Assembly: GCA_023435725.1 (NCBI GenBank)
Contig: JAEYRD010000212.1
Coordinates: 1-7,888 of the forward strand
DNA from: Pseudomonadota bacterium
GTDB lineage: Bacteria; Pseudomonadota; Alphaproteobacteria; Rhizobiales; Xanthobacteraceae
Direction: 5' to 3'
Length of the DNA stretch: 7,888 nt
The stretch's first letter is position 1; each line of letters opens with the position of its first letter. Positions 1-6,669 of this stretch are shown piece after piece. The translations under genes were made by a program, and so were the position numbers. The notes beneath the pieces were generated by a model. It worked only from the letters and a program-made list of their open reading frames with translations, did no database searches and was not told the origin of the DNA.

Positions 1-33
1 CTTACGAAGATCCAGAGAATAAGGCTTGCCCAT

Positions 34-62
34 CCATGCTGGCCTCCGCCCAGCCAGCATGG
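34..62. repeat. 10-bp hairpin in the leader region
   Basis: A perfect inverted repeat: CCATGCTGGC at 34-43 pairs with GCCAGCATGG at 53-62 around a 9-nt loop. No T-tract follows on either strand, so it is not a canonical intrinsic terminator. It may end an upstream gene outside the window or act in the leader of the DUF2158 gene about 100 bp downstream. The pairing is seen directly; the role is unknown. Confidence 0.4.
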
Positions 63-79
63 TGAATCAGAAACAGGCT

Positions 80-98
80 GATTTGGGAATCCCAAATC
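80..98. promoter_or_regulatory. 8-bp palindrome upstream of the DUF2158 gene
   Basis: GATTTGGG (80-87) and CCCAAATC (91-98) form a perfect inverted repeat with an AAT spacer, centred about 75 bp upstream of the start codon at 164. The symmetry and position would suit a repressor or activator operator, or a short RNA stem. An overlapping smaller repeat (AATCAG at 65-70 with CTGATT at 78-83) lies beside it. I cannot place a convincing -35/-10 pair. The regulatory role is inference. Confidence 0.3.
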
Positions 99-163
99 GA
101 TTCAACCTAACCCCATCCCGCTTTAGCCTCGACTTCGGTTCGATCAACTCGAAAGGACAATCC

Positions 164-382
164 ATGGAATTGAAAGCCGGCGATGTCGTGATGCTGAAAT
201 CCGGCGGCCAGCCGCTGACCGTTGCGGAAGTGAAGGGCGACGACGTTCTCTGTCTCTGGATGGGCATGGAAGGCGACCTGTTCCGCGAGACGCTGCCGCT
301 GGCCACGCTCGTGCAGGTGGAGGAAGACCTCGAAGAGGAAGAGGAAGAGGAAGATGATGAAGAGGACGAAGACGAGGAGTAG
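164..382 (+). CDS. YodC-like DUF2158 family small protein with acidic tail
   Basis: A 72-residue protein. Residues 4-52 (KAGDVVMLKSGGQPLTVAEV, then a CLW segment and a FRETLPLATLV segment) match the DUF2158 / YodC pattern: a GD-V-LKSGG-TV opening, a central aromatic turn and a closing strand. The family has no established biochemical role. It is probably a small cytoplasmic SH3-like barrel. The ATG at 164 is chosen because AAAGGA at 152-157 gives a Shine-Dalgarno site 6 nt upstream and because family homology begins there. The frame extends back to an ATG at 26, but that extension has no family resemblance. Residues 53-72 are Asp or Glu except one Leu, an unusual polyacidic tail appended to the core. 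It is convergent with the adenylate cyclase. Confidence is high that this is a gene and good for the family; function is unknown. Confidence 0.85.
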   Translation: MELKAGDVVMLKSGGQPLTVAEVKGDDVLCLWMGMEGDLFRETLPLATLVQVEEDLEEEEEEEDDEEDEDEE

Positions 383-409
383 GCACGCCTAAGACCGCAT
401 GATGGTTAG

Positions 410-430
410 ATCGGAGCGTTCCGCTCCGGT
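410..430. terminator. Candidate terminator hairpin between convergent genes
   Basis: CGGAGCG (412-418) and CGCTCCG (422-428) form a perfect GC-rich 7-bp stem with a TTC loop, extendable to 9 bp with a G-T and an A-T pair. It lies 27 bp after the stop of the DUF2158 gene and in the gap where the cyclase also ends. There is no U-tract, so intrinsic termination is uncertain. It may simply protect 3' ends. Confidence 0.35.
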
Positions 431-436
431 GCCCCT

Positions 437-488
437 GATGTCCGCTTCTCTGCCAATAACAGCGCAATAGCGGACATCGCCGGATGTC
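437..488. repeat. Nested inverted repeat with GATGTCCGCT arms
   Basis: GATGTCCGCT (437-446) and AGCGGACATC (469-478) are perfect 10-bp inverted arms around a 22-nt loop. The right arm can instead pair with GATGTC at 483-488 across a 4-nt loop (GCCG). The same GATGTCCGCT word recurs at 2443-2452 in another intergenic gap, which suggests a dispersed palindromic element. I associate similar fragments with Bradyrhizobium intergenic DNA from memory only. Confidence 0.4.
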
Positions 489-547
489 GCAGAAGGGCCA
501 TCAGCGGCCAGCTTGTCGCCGGGTTGTGGGCACCTTGGCTGTGATGG

Positions 548-2326
548 TCATTCGGGCAGTCCGGCTTGCCGCAATCCTTCCTCGTATCGCGAGAGGTCGG
601 CATGTGAATAGGGGCCAAGCACATCTTTAAGGTTGGAAACGCGTAGCGTGGGATACAGTTGTCGCAGCCGGGCCACTGCCTTCTGTGCTTGCTCCAGCCG
701 TCCGGCCATTGCATTGCTTGCGGCGCTGATACGAAGTCCTGCCGGAACGTCAGGATTGTCCCGCAATGCCACTGCAGCCCACGATATCGCCTCGTCATAG
801 CGGTTCAGGAAAAAATGTGCATGAGCGATCCCGATCCGCATTGCTGGGATCCACGGATCAAATGGGCTCAGGCGCATGGCTCGCGTGAAGCGCTCGATCG
901 CCGGTCCAAACTCGCCGAGCCAATTTTTCACCCAACCGCCGTTATGCCACGCCTCGGCCAAATTGGGGTTGAGGAGAAGCGCGCGATCGATCAACGCGGC
1001 GCCTGCTTCGAGATCGCGAGCAACATACGCCAACGCCCATCCGCTACCGCTGAGCGCCGTCGCATCTTCTTTGCCCAGTTCAACCGCACGCTGAGCGAGC
1101 CTCCTCACTTCGGCAATCTCGCTCGCTGTATCTGAAAGCCAGCCATGGCCCTTATCGTATCCGTAGCAAAGGGCGGCGCGGTCGTAGGCAGACACAAAAT
1201 CCGGATCAAGCTCAACCGCACGGTAGAACAGGCGCAACGCCTCTTCGTTCGCGTGCCGGTTGGCGAACTTGTGAAGCTTGGCCAACCCGCGTAAATACAG
1301 GGCATAGGCGTCGAGGCTCTCGGTTGGCTTGCGCCTGGCACGCTCGATCTCGGCTGTTTCCACCGCTGGCACGATCGCCCCGACAACGCGCTCAGTCACC
1401 TGATCCTGCAGATCGAAGATATCGCCGAACCCACCATCAAATCGGTCTGCCCAAAGATGTGCCCCGGTAGCGGTATCGACGAGCTGTCCCGTGATGCGCA
1501 CCCGGTTTGCCGCTTTGCGAACGCTGCCTTCCAGCACGTAGCGCACCCCCAGCTCGCGCCCAACCTGCTTCACCTCGACGGCGCGCCCCTTGTATGTAAA
1601 GCTCGAATTGCGGGCGATGACGAACAGCGCCTTGAAATGAGACAGCGCCGTGATGATGTCATCGACCATTCCATCGGCAAAGTAATCCTGCTCCGGATCA
1701 CCGCTCATGTTGGCGAATGGCAGAACGGCGATGGAGGGCTTATCAGGAAGGGCAAGGACGGGCCTCGATTCTGACGAAACTATCGTTTTCGATTCCTCCG
1801 CGCCAGAAATCGCGAACACTTGCACCGGTCGCGCGATGTTCTTGAGCGCCATCTCGCCCTTGTCGTCGAAACACACATTGATCCGGTCACGGACCTGATC
1901 GTGAACAGCACGAGAGATCGAAATGCCTCCCGGCACAGCGATGCTTTCGAGCCGCGCCGCAATATTGACGCCATCGCCGAAGATATCGTTGTCGTCGATG
2001 ATGATGTCTCCCAGATGGATGCCGATGCGAAACTCGATCCGCTCGGCCTGGGGTATCTCAGTGTTCTCGTCGGCCATGCCACGCTGAACTTCGACGGCGC
2101 ATCGCGCTGCATCGACGGCACTGGCAAATTCGACGAGCATGCCATCCCCAGTGGTCTTGACGATGCGACCGCGATGTTTGGCGATTGTGGGGTCGACAAG
2201 CGTTTTTCTGAAAGCCTTCAGTTTCGCCAGCGTGCCTTCCTCGTCGGCACCAATCAAGCGGCTATAACCGGCGACATCCGCCGCCAGGATAGCCGTCAGT
2301 CGCCGCTCTACGGACTCGCTGCTCAA
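548..2326 (-). CDS. Class III adenylate cyclase with TolB-like and TPR regions
   Basis: A 592-residue soluble protein predicted to make cAMP from ATP. The catalytic domain covers residues about 7-175. Aligned to class III cyclases, all expected residues are present: metal-binding D17 (AADVAGYS) and D61 (KTTGDGML), adenine-selecting K57 and D114 (DIFGDGVN), and transition-state N121 and R125 (NIAARLE). This supports a catalytically competent homodimer with ATP rather than GTP preference. Residues about 196-297 (PSIAVLPFANMSGDPEQDYF, ending in GAHLWADRFD) form a TolB-like region. Residues about 335-560 are helical TPR-type repeats, probably a sensing or protein-binding part. No membrane segment or signal peptide is seen. 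The start is TTG at 2324-2326 with GGGAG (2333-2337) 6 nt upstream; the stop is TGA. The C-terminal GLRQAGLPE is typical of the rhizobial expansion of these cyclases. It lies 171 bp downstream of the autotransporter on the same strand. The input signal is not evident. Confidence 0.93.
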   Translation of the reverse strand: MSSESVERRLTAILAADVAGYSRLIGADEEGTLAKLKAFRKTLVDPTIAKHRGRIVKTTGDGMLVEFASAVDAARCAVEVQRGMADENTEIPQAERIEFRIGIHLGDIIIDDNDIFGDGVNIAARLESIAVPGGISISRAVHDQVRDRINVCFDDKGEMALKNIARPVQVFAISGAEESKTIVSSESRPVLALPDKPSIAVLPFANMSGDPEQDYFADGMVDDIITALSHFKALFVIARNSSFTYKGRAVEVKQVGRELGVRYVLEGSVRKAANRVRITGQLVDTATGAHLWADRFDGGFGDIFDLQDQVTERVVGAIVPAVETAEIERARRKPTESLDAYALYLRGLAKLHKFANRHANEEALRLFYRAVELDPDFVSAYDRAALCYGYDKGHGWLSDTASEIAEVRRLAQRAVELGKEDATALSGSGWALAYVARDLEAGAALIDRALLLNPNLAEAWHNGGWVKNWLGEFGPAIERFTRAMRLSPFDPWIPAMRIGIAHAHFFLNRYDEAISWAAVALRDNPDVPAGLRISAASNAMAGRLEQAQKAVARLRQLYPTLRVSNLKDVLGPYSHADLSRYEEGLRQAGLPE

Positions 2327-2380
2327 GACGCACTCCCGGCTCGGGAAGCTAGACGTCCATCATAGCAGCATCGTGGGCCG

Positions 2381-2392
2381 CTGTCCGGACAG
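2381..2392. promoter_or_regulatory. 12-bp perfect palindrome upstream of the cyclase
   Basis: CTGTCCGGACAG is a perfect palindrome located 55-66 bp upstream of the cyclase TTG start. It could be an operator in the cyclase promoter region. It could equally belong to the repeat-like sequence that continues to about 2452, where GACATCG (2422-2428) pairs with CGATGTC (2442-2448) and GATGTCCGCT recurs at 2443-2452. No clear sigma-70 promoter is identified. The role is inferred from position only. Confidence 0.3.
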
Positions 2393-2442
2393 GGACCAAT
2401 GTCCGAGGGGGGGCATTCGCAGACATCGGCAGCTTCGCCAGC

Positions 2443-2452
2443 GATGTCCGCT
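2443..2452. repeat. Second copy of the GATGTCCGCT intergenic motif
   Basis: An exact 10-base match to the left arm of the inverted repeat at 437-446. It lies in the gap between the autotransporter and the cyclase. A partial counter-arm (AGCGG at 2464-2468) allows a weak hairpin. The two gaps may carry degraded copies of one dispersed intergenic element. Confidence 0.3.
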
Positions 2453-2497
2453 AAGCGTCCCATGAGCGGCCATCCACGCGCCTTCGCTCAGCAAGTA

Positions 2498-2854
2498 TCA
2501 CCACACGTGCCGCAGGACGCCCTTGCCGGCGTAGGACGCGGTGACGCTGGAGAACTCGCCTTCGAAAGTCGCCACCGCGGACCAGCCATTCAGCCATTTC
2601 ATCTCGACGGATGCAGTAGTGAGCGCGGACTCACTCGCTTGCGCCGCGCCATTGGCGACAAAGCTCGCGCCCGGCAGGGCCTGGAAGGTCGCAGCAACCG
2701 ACCGGTCGGGATCATAGTCGTGTGCCCAGGCGAAGCGGCTGCGCAGCGTGAGCACGGCGGTCGCAAGCGTGATGGATTTGTCGGAGCGGAGGCCGAGTTC
2801 GGTGCGGCTGTCGGTCACGGTCTTGCCGGCATAGCTCAAGGCAAAGGCGGGCGA
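2498..2854 (-). pseudogene. Detached C-terminal part of the autotransporter barrel
   Basis: This stretch continues the autotransporter frame directly after the TGA at 2855-2857, with no frameshift. It encodes residues 1189-1306 of the undisrupted protein. It begins SPAFALSYAGKTVTDSRTEL, which follows on naturally from DLPAYAEQVIS before the stop. It ends GKGVLRHVW, with the terminal aromatic residue needed for outer-membrane barrel assembly. It holds roughly the last five or so strands of the 12-stranded barrel and ends at TGA 2498-2500. A TTG at 2837-2839 is the first possible internal start, but it has no persuasive ribosome site and a partial barrel alone would not be expected to function. 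I therefore treat it as the stranded 3' end of the upstream gene. Translation through the TGA, a recent nonsense mutation or a sequencing error are the alternatives. Confidence 0.8.
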
Positions 2855-5800
2855 TCACGAGATCACCTGCTCGGCGTAAGCGGGCAGATCGAAGGTGGTG
2901 AATTGCGCCGCGGCATAAGGCGTGATCCCGATGCCATCGCTCCACGGCACGACAAAGCGATAGCCGCCTTCGAGGCGGCCGGACCAGGCATTGGCATTGA
3001 ACTCCGCGCGCAGATGATCGATGCCCGCAGCGATCACGGTGCGGTCAGTGGTGATGTCCTGCCAGCCATAAGCGAGCGCGGCGGAGACATAGGCAGGTCC
3101 CGCGTTGTGGCGGACATACGCGCCGGCCTGGAACAGGTCGGAGCGGCCGGAGCCGAGACCATTGACGCTGAAGCTCGTGCCGCCGCCGGCGAGCGCGAAG
3201 CCGGCCAGCGTGTTCGGCGAGAGCAGATAATCGGCACCGACGGCGGCGCCGTAGATGTTGCTCGTGGTGTTGTTGGAGCCGGTGACGGCGTTGCTGTCGG
3301 TCGATTGCGAACCACCGAAGCCCGTCGCCCACACGCTCCAGCGCTGCACGAAAGGAACCGGCGGCGCCTTGGCGAACATCGCGAACGCATCGGTCCGCTT
3401 GCGCGCCGCATAGGCGCTCGCTGCCTCCTCTTCCGCAAAGCCCGGCGCACCGCTCGAGCCCGGCCCGCCGCTCCGCTGCATGAAGGGATCGGTGAGCACG
3501 CCCATGAACTGGCCCATGGCGTTGAATGTGGTCTGCTGCGAAGAGGTGCCGAGCTCGCCGGAAGCCTGGGTCAATCCTGCCGGATTGAGCGCGCCATAGA
3601 CCAGCGGAATGCCCCCGTTCGCGTTGAAGGAATTGACGAGCGCATTGGCCACGGCCTGCTGATTGCCGGACAAGCCGCTGCCAAAATTGGGAGCGGCACC
3701 ACCCGGCGCATAATTCAGCGACAGATCGAGATAGGCATGGGTCGCGTCGTAGCTGAGGCCGGTCGAAAAATTCGCCGGCAGATTCGTGCTGACGACATTC
3801 GATGCGAAGCTGCCGGACACGCCGCCGGCCGCGGTCAAGATCGTATAGGTCTTGCTGATATAGCTGCCATTGGCGAACACCGCATTCACCGCGGCGCCGC
3901 CGAGCGTCGCCGTTCCGGTCACGGTGGCGAATGATGCCGCCGACGGATTGACCTGCACGAGATAGATCGCGCCGGTTTGAAACGCGAGATTGCCGTCGAT
4001 CGTGAGCGATGTGCCCGGCGTGCCGTTGCCAGGCACAAGCGCGGCGCCGGAGGCAATGGTCGTGGTGAGCGGATCGACAATCCCGGTGCCGGTCAGTACG
4101 CCGCCGGCATTCACCATGACGGCAGAGGTGGCGGTGATGATGCCTTCGACATCGAGGACACCGCCATTCACATTGGTGGCGCCGGTGTAGCTGTTGGTGC
4201 CGAGGAGCGTGGTCGTGCCGGCCGTCGTGGTCAGGCTGGCGGTGCCGCCAAGCCCGTTGAGCGTGCCGCCTGTCGACGTGATCGATGCATTGACGTTGCC
4301 GTTCTGGACCGTGCCGCCGGCCAGATTCAGTGCGGCCTGCGTCTGGGTGGTGCCGCCGAGGTCGAGCGTGCCACCGGACACTGTGGTCGTACCGCTCGCA
4401 GCGCCCAGGGTGGCCCCGCTCAGCACCCGCAACGTCCCGTCGCTGACGGTCGTACCACCCGTATAAGTATTGGCTTCGGTCAGGAACACAGTGCCCGACG
4501 TCGTCTTGTTGAGACCGCCGCTGCCCGCGAGCACGACGGTTGCGGTCCCCGACATCATCGCGAAACCGCTGCTCGACGATAGCGTACCATTCTGGATCGT
4601 GGCGCCCGCCAGCAGCACGCCGCCATTCTGGATTTGGGTCGTGCCGCCGAGATCGAGCGTGGAGTTCACCACCGCGGTCGCCCCGCTTGCAGCGCCGAGT
4701 GTGCCGGCGCCGGTAATTTGCAGCAGTCCGCCCGCAACAATTGGGCTGCCCGGCGCCACCGTCACCAGCGTGCCGCCCGTGTAGGTATTGGCAGCCGAAA
4801 GCGTCAGCGTGCCCAGGCCGATCTTGGTCAGGCCGCCCGTGCCGGAGAGCGCGGAGGCCAGCGCGACGTTGTTGCCGTTGGTATCGAAGGTGGCGCCGCC
4901 GGAGCCGAACGCGGCTAGCCGGCCGGAGATATCTGTGGTGTTGCCGGTCGCCCATTGCAGGCCGCCGCCGTTGAGCGTGATCGCGCCTGCGCCGAAATTG
5001 TTGACGGTGCTGAAGTTGATCAGCCCGCCGGTCACCGTAGTGCCGCCGGTGTAGATGTTGACGCCGAAAAGGGTCAACGTTCCCTGGCCGAGCTTGGTCA
5101 AGCCGCCGATACCGGCGAGCGTAGAGGCCAGCGTGACGTTGTTGCCGTTGGTGTCGAAGCTCGCACCGCCAGCGCCGAACGCGGCAAGCCGGCCGGAGAT
5201 ATCGGTGGTGCTGCCGGTCGCCCATTGCAGGCCGCCGCCGTTGAGCGTGATCGCGCCTGTGCCGAAATTGTTGGCGGTGCTGAAATTGATCAACCCGCCG
5301 GTCACCGTGGTGCCGCCGGTGTAGGTGTTGACGCCGGACAGCGTCAGCGTGCCGGTGCCGACCTTGGTGAGCGAGCCGCCGGTACCATTGCCGAATCTGC
5401 CACGATCCTGCAGCGCGCCGGAGAACGTTGTCGAAAGGTTGTTGCCGCCGACGGTCAGGTTGTTCGCGCCGAGAAAGATAGTGCCGGAGCCCTCGATCGA
5501 GCCGGCGGTGGTGCCGCCATTCGTGAGTTGCGAAATGTCAAGGATGCCGGTGCCGTTGAGGATGAAGCGCGCGGTTCCGCCACTTGCAGAACTGGCAAAG
5601 AGGGTCTGAGCGCCGCCGTTCGTGGTGATCGTGGCGCTGCTCGCCGTGCTGCTGCCATCGAAATTCAGGACACCAGTGTCGTTCACGAGGTTGACACTGC
5701 CGCCGTTCACCACGATTCCCGCTCCTGTGAACGTCAAAGTGTTGGCACCGAGGGAGAAGTTATAATTGGACGCGCCGGGAGTGAGTGTGATGCCACCGAC

Positions 5801-6418
5801 CCTGTCGCCGGTGAATGCGGTCCAAACCGTCGGGTCGCTGCCCGGGGTCACATTAAAGTTGCCTGTCAGCGCCGCGTAGTTGATCCCGTTCAGGGTGACT
5901 TGCTGACCGACGTTGTAGGCTGTGTTATTACTCCAGGCAAAGGGCACAGTCGCCCAAACGGTCGGGTCGCTGCCCGGGGTGACATTAAAGTTGCCCGTCA
6001 GGGCCACGTACCTGACCCCGTTCAGGGTGGCCTGCTGACCGGCGTCGTAGATTGAGTTATTGCTCCAGCCAGAGACGAACAGATTCAGATTGGTCGTATT
6101 GGAGACGCCGAAGGTCGCCGTGCCGGTCGGCACCGATCCCGTACTCCAGTTGACGGCGTCGAAGAAACCATTCGTGACGGGAGTCTGCAGCCAGGTCGCG
6201 TTCTGCGCGGCTGCAGGCTTGGGCATGATGCCGGCCAGCATCGTGACCGCCCACAGTAAGATAGCGATCGCCGTCGAGGCGCCCGAGATTGTCCGCAGGC
6301 GCCGCGCCCGGTCCCCTGCTTGCCCGATGGTCTTATCCCAGGTGCCGCAATTCCCGCACGTCAGATGCGCCGCCCGCGCGACCGCTCTCTGCCTGTCGAT
6401 TTCCACGCCCCACCCCAC
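2855..6418 (-). CDS. Type V autotransporter (PATR repeats), barrel cut by in-frame TGA
   Basis: 1187 residues up to the in-frame TGA; 1306 codons without it. It would be a type Va autotransporter: secreted by Sec, with the barrel inserted in the outer membrane and the passenger displayed or released. Order: a long presequence (1-71) with a hydrophobic core at about 47-65 and a likely cleavage site after AAA at 71; a passenger opening module (W76 to about 116, with FFDAVNWSTGSVPTGTATFG); two tandem 44-residue CBM5/12-like modules (118-205); a Gly/Thr/Asn-rich beta-helix with about five PATR motifs (GTLTLSGVNTYTGGTTV and variants) between about 355 and 800; a pre-barrel segment near 900-1020; and a barrel from R1026 (RWSVWATGFGG). 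An undisrupted barrel would be about 281 residues, the normal size. The start is GTG at 6418; GTG at 6406 (residue 5) has a slightly better purine-rich upstream and is a real alternative. The substrate is unknown; polysaccharide adhesion is suggested by the modules. The truncated product should not assemble. Confidence 0.88.
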   Translation of the reverse strand: MGWGVEIDRQRAVARAAHLTCGNCGTWDKTIGQAGDRARRLRTISGASTAIAILLWAVTMLAGIMPKPAAAQNATWLQTPVTNGFFDAVNWSTGSVPTGTATFGVSNTTNLNLFVSGWSNNSIYDAGQQATLNGVRYVALTGNFNVTPGSDPTVWATVPFAWSNNTAYNVGQQVTLNGINYAALTGNFNVTPGSDPTVWTAFTGDRVGGITLTPGASNYNFSLGANTLTFTGAGIVVNGGSVNLVNDTGVLNFDGSSTASSATITTNGGAQTLFASSASGGTARFILNGTGILDISQLTNGGTTAGSIEGSGTIFLGANNLTVGGNNLSTTFSGALQDRGRFGNGTGGSLTKVGTGTLTLSGVNTYTGGTTVTGGLINFSTANNFGTGAITLNGGGLQWATGSTTDISGRLAAFGAGGASFDTNGNNVTLASTLAGIGGLTKLGQGTLTLFGVNIYTGGTTVTGGLINFSTVNNFGAGAITLNGGGLQWATGNTTDISGRLAAFGSGGATFDTNGNNVALASALSGTGGLTKIGLGTLTLSAANTYTGGTLVTVAPGSPIVAGGLLQITGAGTLGAASGATAVVNSTLDLGGTTQIQNGGVLLAGATIQNGTLSSSSGFAMMSGTATVVLAGSGGLNKTTSGTVFLTEANTYTGGTTVSDGTLRVLSGATLGAASGTTTVSGGTLDLGGTTQTQAALNLAGGTVQNGNVNASITSTGGTLNGLGGTASLTTTAGTTTLLGTNSYTGATNVNGGVLDVEGIITATSAVMVNAGGVLTGTGIVDPLTTTIASGAALVPGNGTPGTSLTIDGNLAFQTGAIYLVQVNPSAASFATVTGTATLGGAAVNAVFANGSYISKTYTILTAAGGVSGSFASNVVSTNLPANFSTGLSYDATHAYLDLSLNYAPGGAAPNFGSGLSGNQQAVANALVNSFNANGGIPLVYGALNPAGLTQASGELGTSSQQTTFNAMGQFMGVLTDPFMQRSGGPGSSGAPGFAEEEAASAYAARKRTDAFAMFAKAPPVPFVQRWSVWATGFGGSQSTDSNAVTGSNNTTSNIYGAAVGADYLLSPNTLAGFALAGGGTSFSVNGLGSGRSDLFQAGAYVRHNAGPAYVSAALAYGWQDITTDRTVIAAGIDHLRAEFNANAWSGRLEGGYRFVVPWSDGIGITPYAAAQFTTFDLPAYAEQVIS
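4811..5350 (-). repeat. Tandem 270-bp duplication in the passenger
   Basis: Two adjacent 270-bp units (5350-5081 and 5080-4811) encode residues 357-446 and 447-536 of the autotransporter. By my count 77 of 90 residues are identical. Each unit carries one PATR motif followed by a segment ending FDTNGNNV-LAS-L-G-GGLTK. A partial third unit starts at residue 537 and then diverges. The unbroken period of exactly 90 codons indicates duplication by unequal recombination that preserved the frame, and it lengthens the beta-helix. Confidence 0.9.
5804..6067 (-). repeat. Two tandem 132-bp CBM5/12-like modules
   Basis: Codons 118-161 and 162-205 form two 44-residue copies (6067-5936 and 5935-5804). They share the pattern W-SNN-Y-GQQ-TLNG-Y-ALTGNFNVTPGSDPTVW. 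I count about 16 mismatches in the 114 best-matching bases. The spacing of Trp, Tyr, Gly, NG-Y, Pro and a final Trp is that of CBM5/12 (ChtBD3) carbohydrate-binding modules, known from chitinases and some phage tail proteins. The assignment is by pattern, with no search behind it. Flanking sequence (TTNLNLFVSG before, DRVGGITLTPGASNYNF after) reads as one passenger module split by this pair. Confidence 0.75.
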
Positions 6419-6669
6419 GCAAGTGCTAGTTGTATCCCATTTTGCAGCCGCCGCGCGTTTAAGTCTTCACGGGCGGGCGCGGGAAGGACTGTTTTCCTGC
6501 GGGTGTGCCGGATAGGCAACAACAAGATGACCCGGCACGCAGCCGACGACATCGGCCGCGCGCGGTGTCCTGATGCGGCGCTCTGCCCGGACGTTGACCC
6601 ACTCGGCGCAGGCCGAAGCTCACCATCGTTTTTCTGGTTCGACGAGACGGTCGGAAACCTGAGAGACTG
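6419..6669. other. Intergenic region upstream of the autotransporter
   Basis: 251 bp between the 56-residue small gene and the autotransporter start, both on the minus strand. It should hold the autotransporter promoter. I see no confident -35/-10 pair, no strong Shine-Dalgarno site before GTG 6418, and no convincing terminator hairpin for the small gene. Open frames here on the plus strand lack ribosome sites and resemble no family. Confidence 0.4.

Noticed and set aside
26..163. Upstream extension of the DUF2158 gene to an ATG at 26
   Set aside because: The added 46 residues overlap two hairpins, have no family match and lack a ribosome site. The ATG at 164 has a well-spaced AAAGGA.
2855..2857. 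TGA read as selenocysteine
   Set aside because: No convincing SECIS-like stem directly follows the codon, and Gly, not Cys, is expected at this barrel position. A nonsense change is simpler.
2399..3934. 511-codon plus-strand open frame opposite the autotransporter barrel
   Set aside because: It is antisense to a clearly recognisable autotransporter, has a low-complexity Arg/Gly/Ala-rich composition, and matches no family. It is a product of high GC and repetitive sequence.
3045..5225. 726-codon minus-strand frame overlapping the passenger
   Set aside because: It is the out-of-frame reading of the repeated passenger DNA, rich in Arg and His, with no domain. The true frame carries the PATR motifs and barrel.
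4955..6055. 366-codon plus-strand frame with repeated segments
   Set aside because: Its repeats mirror the passenger duplications on the other strand; there is no ribosome site or family resemblance.
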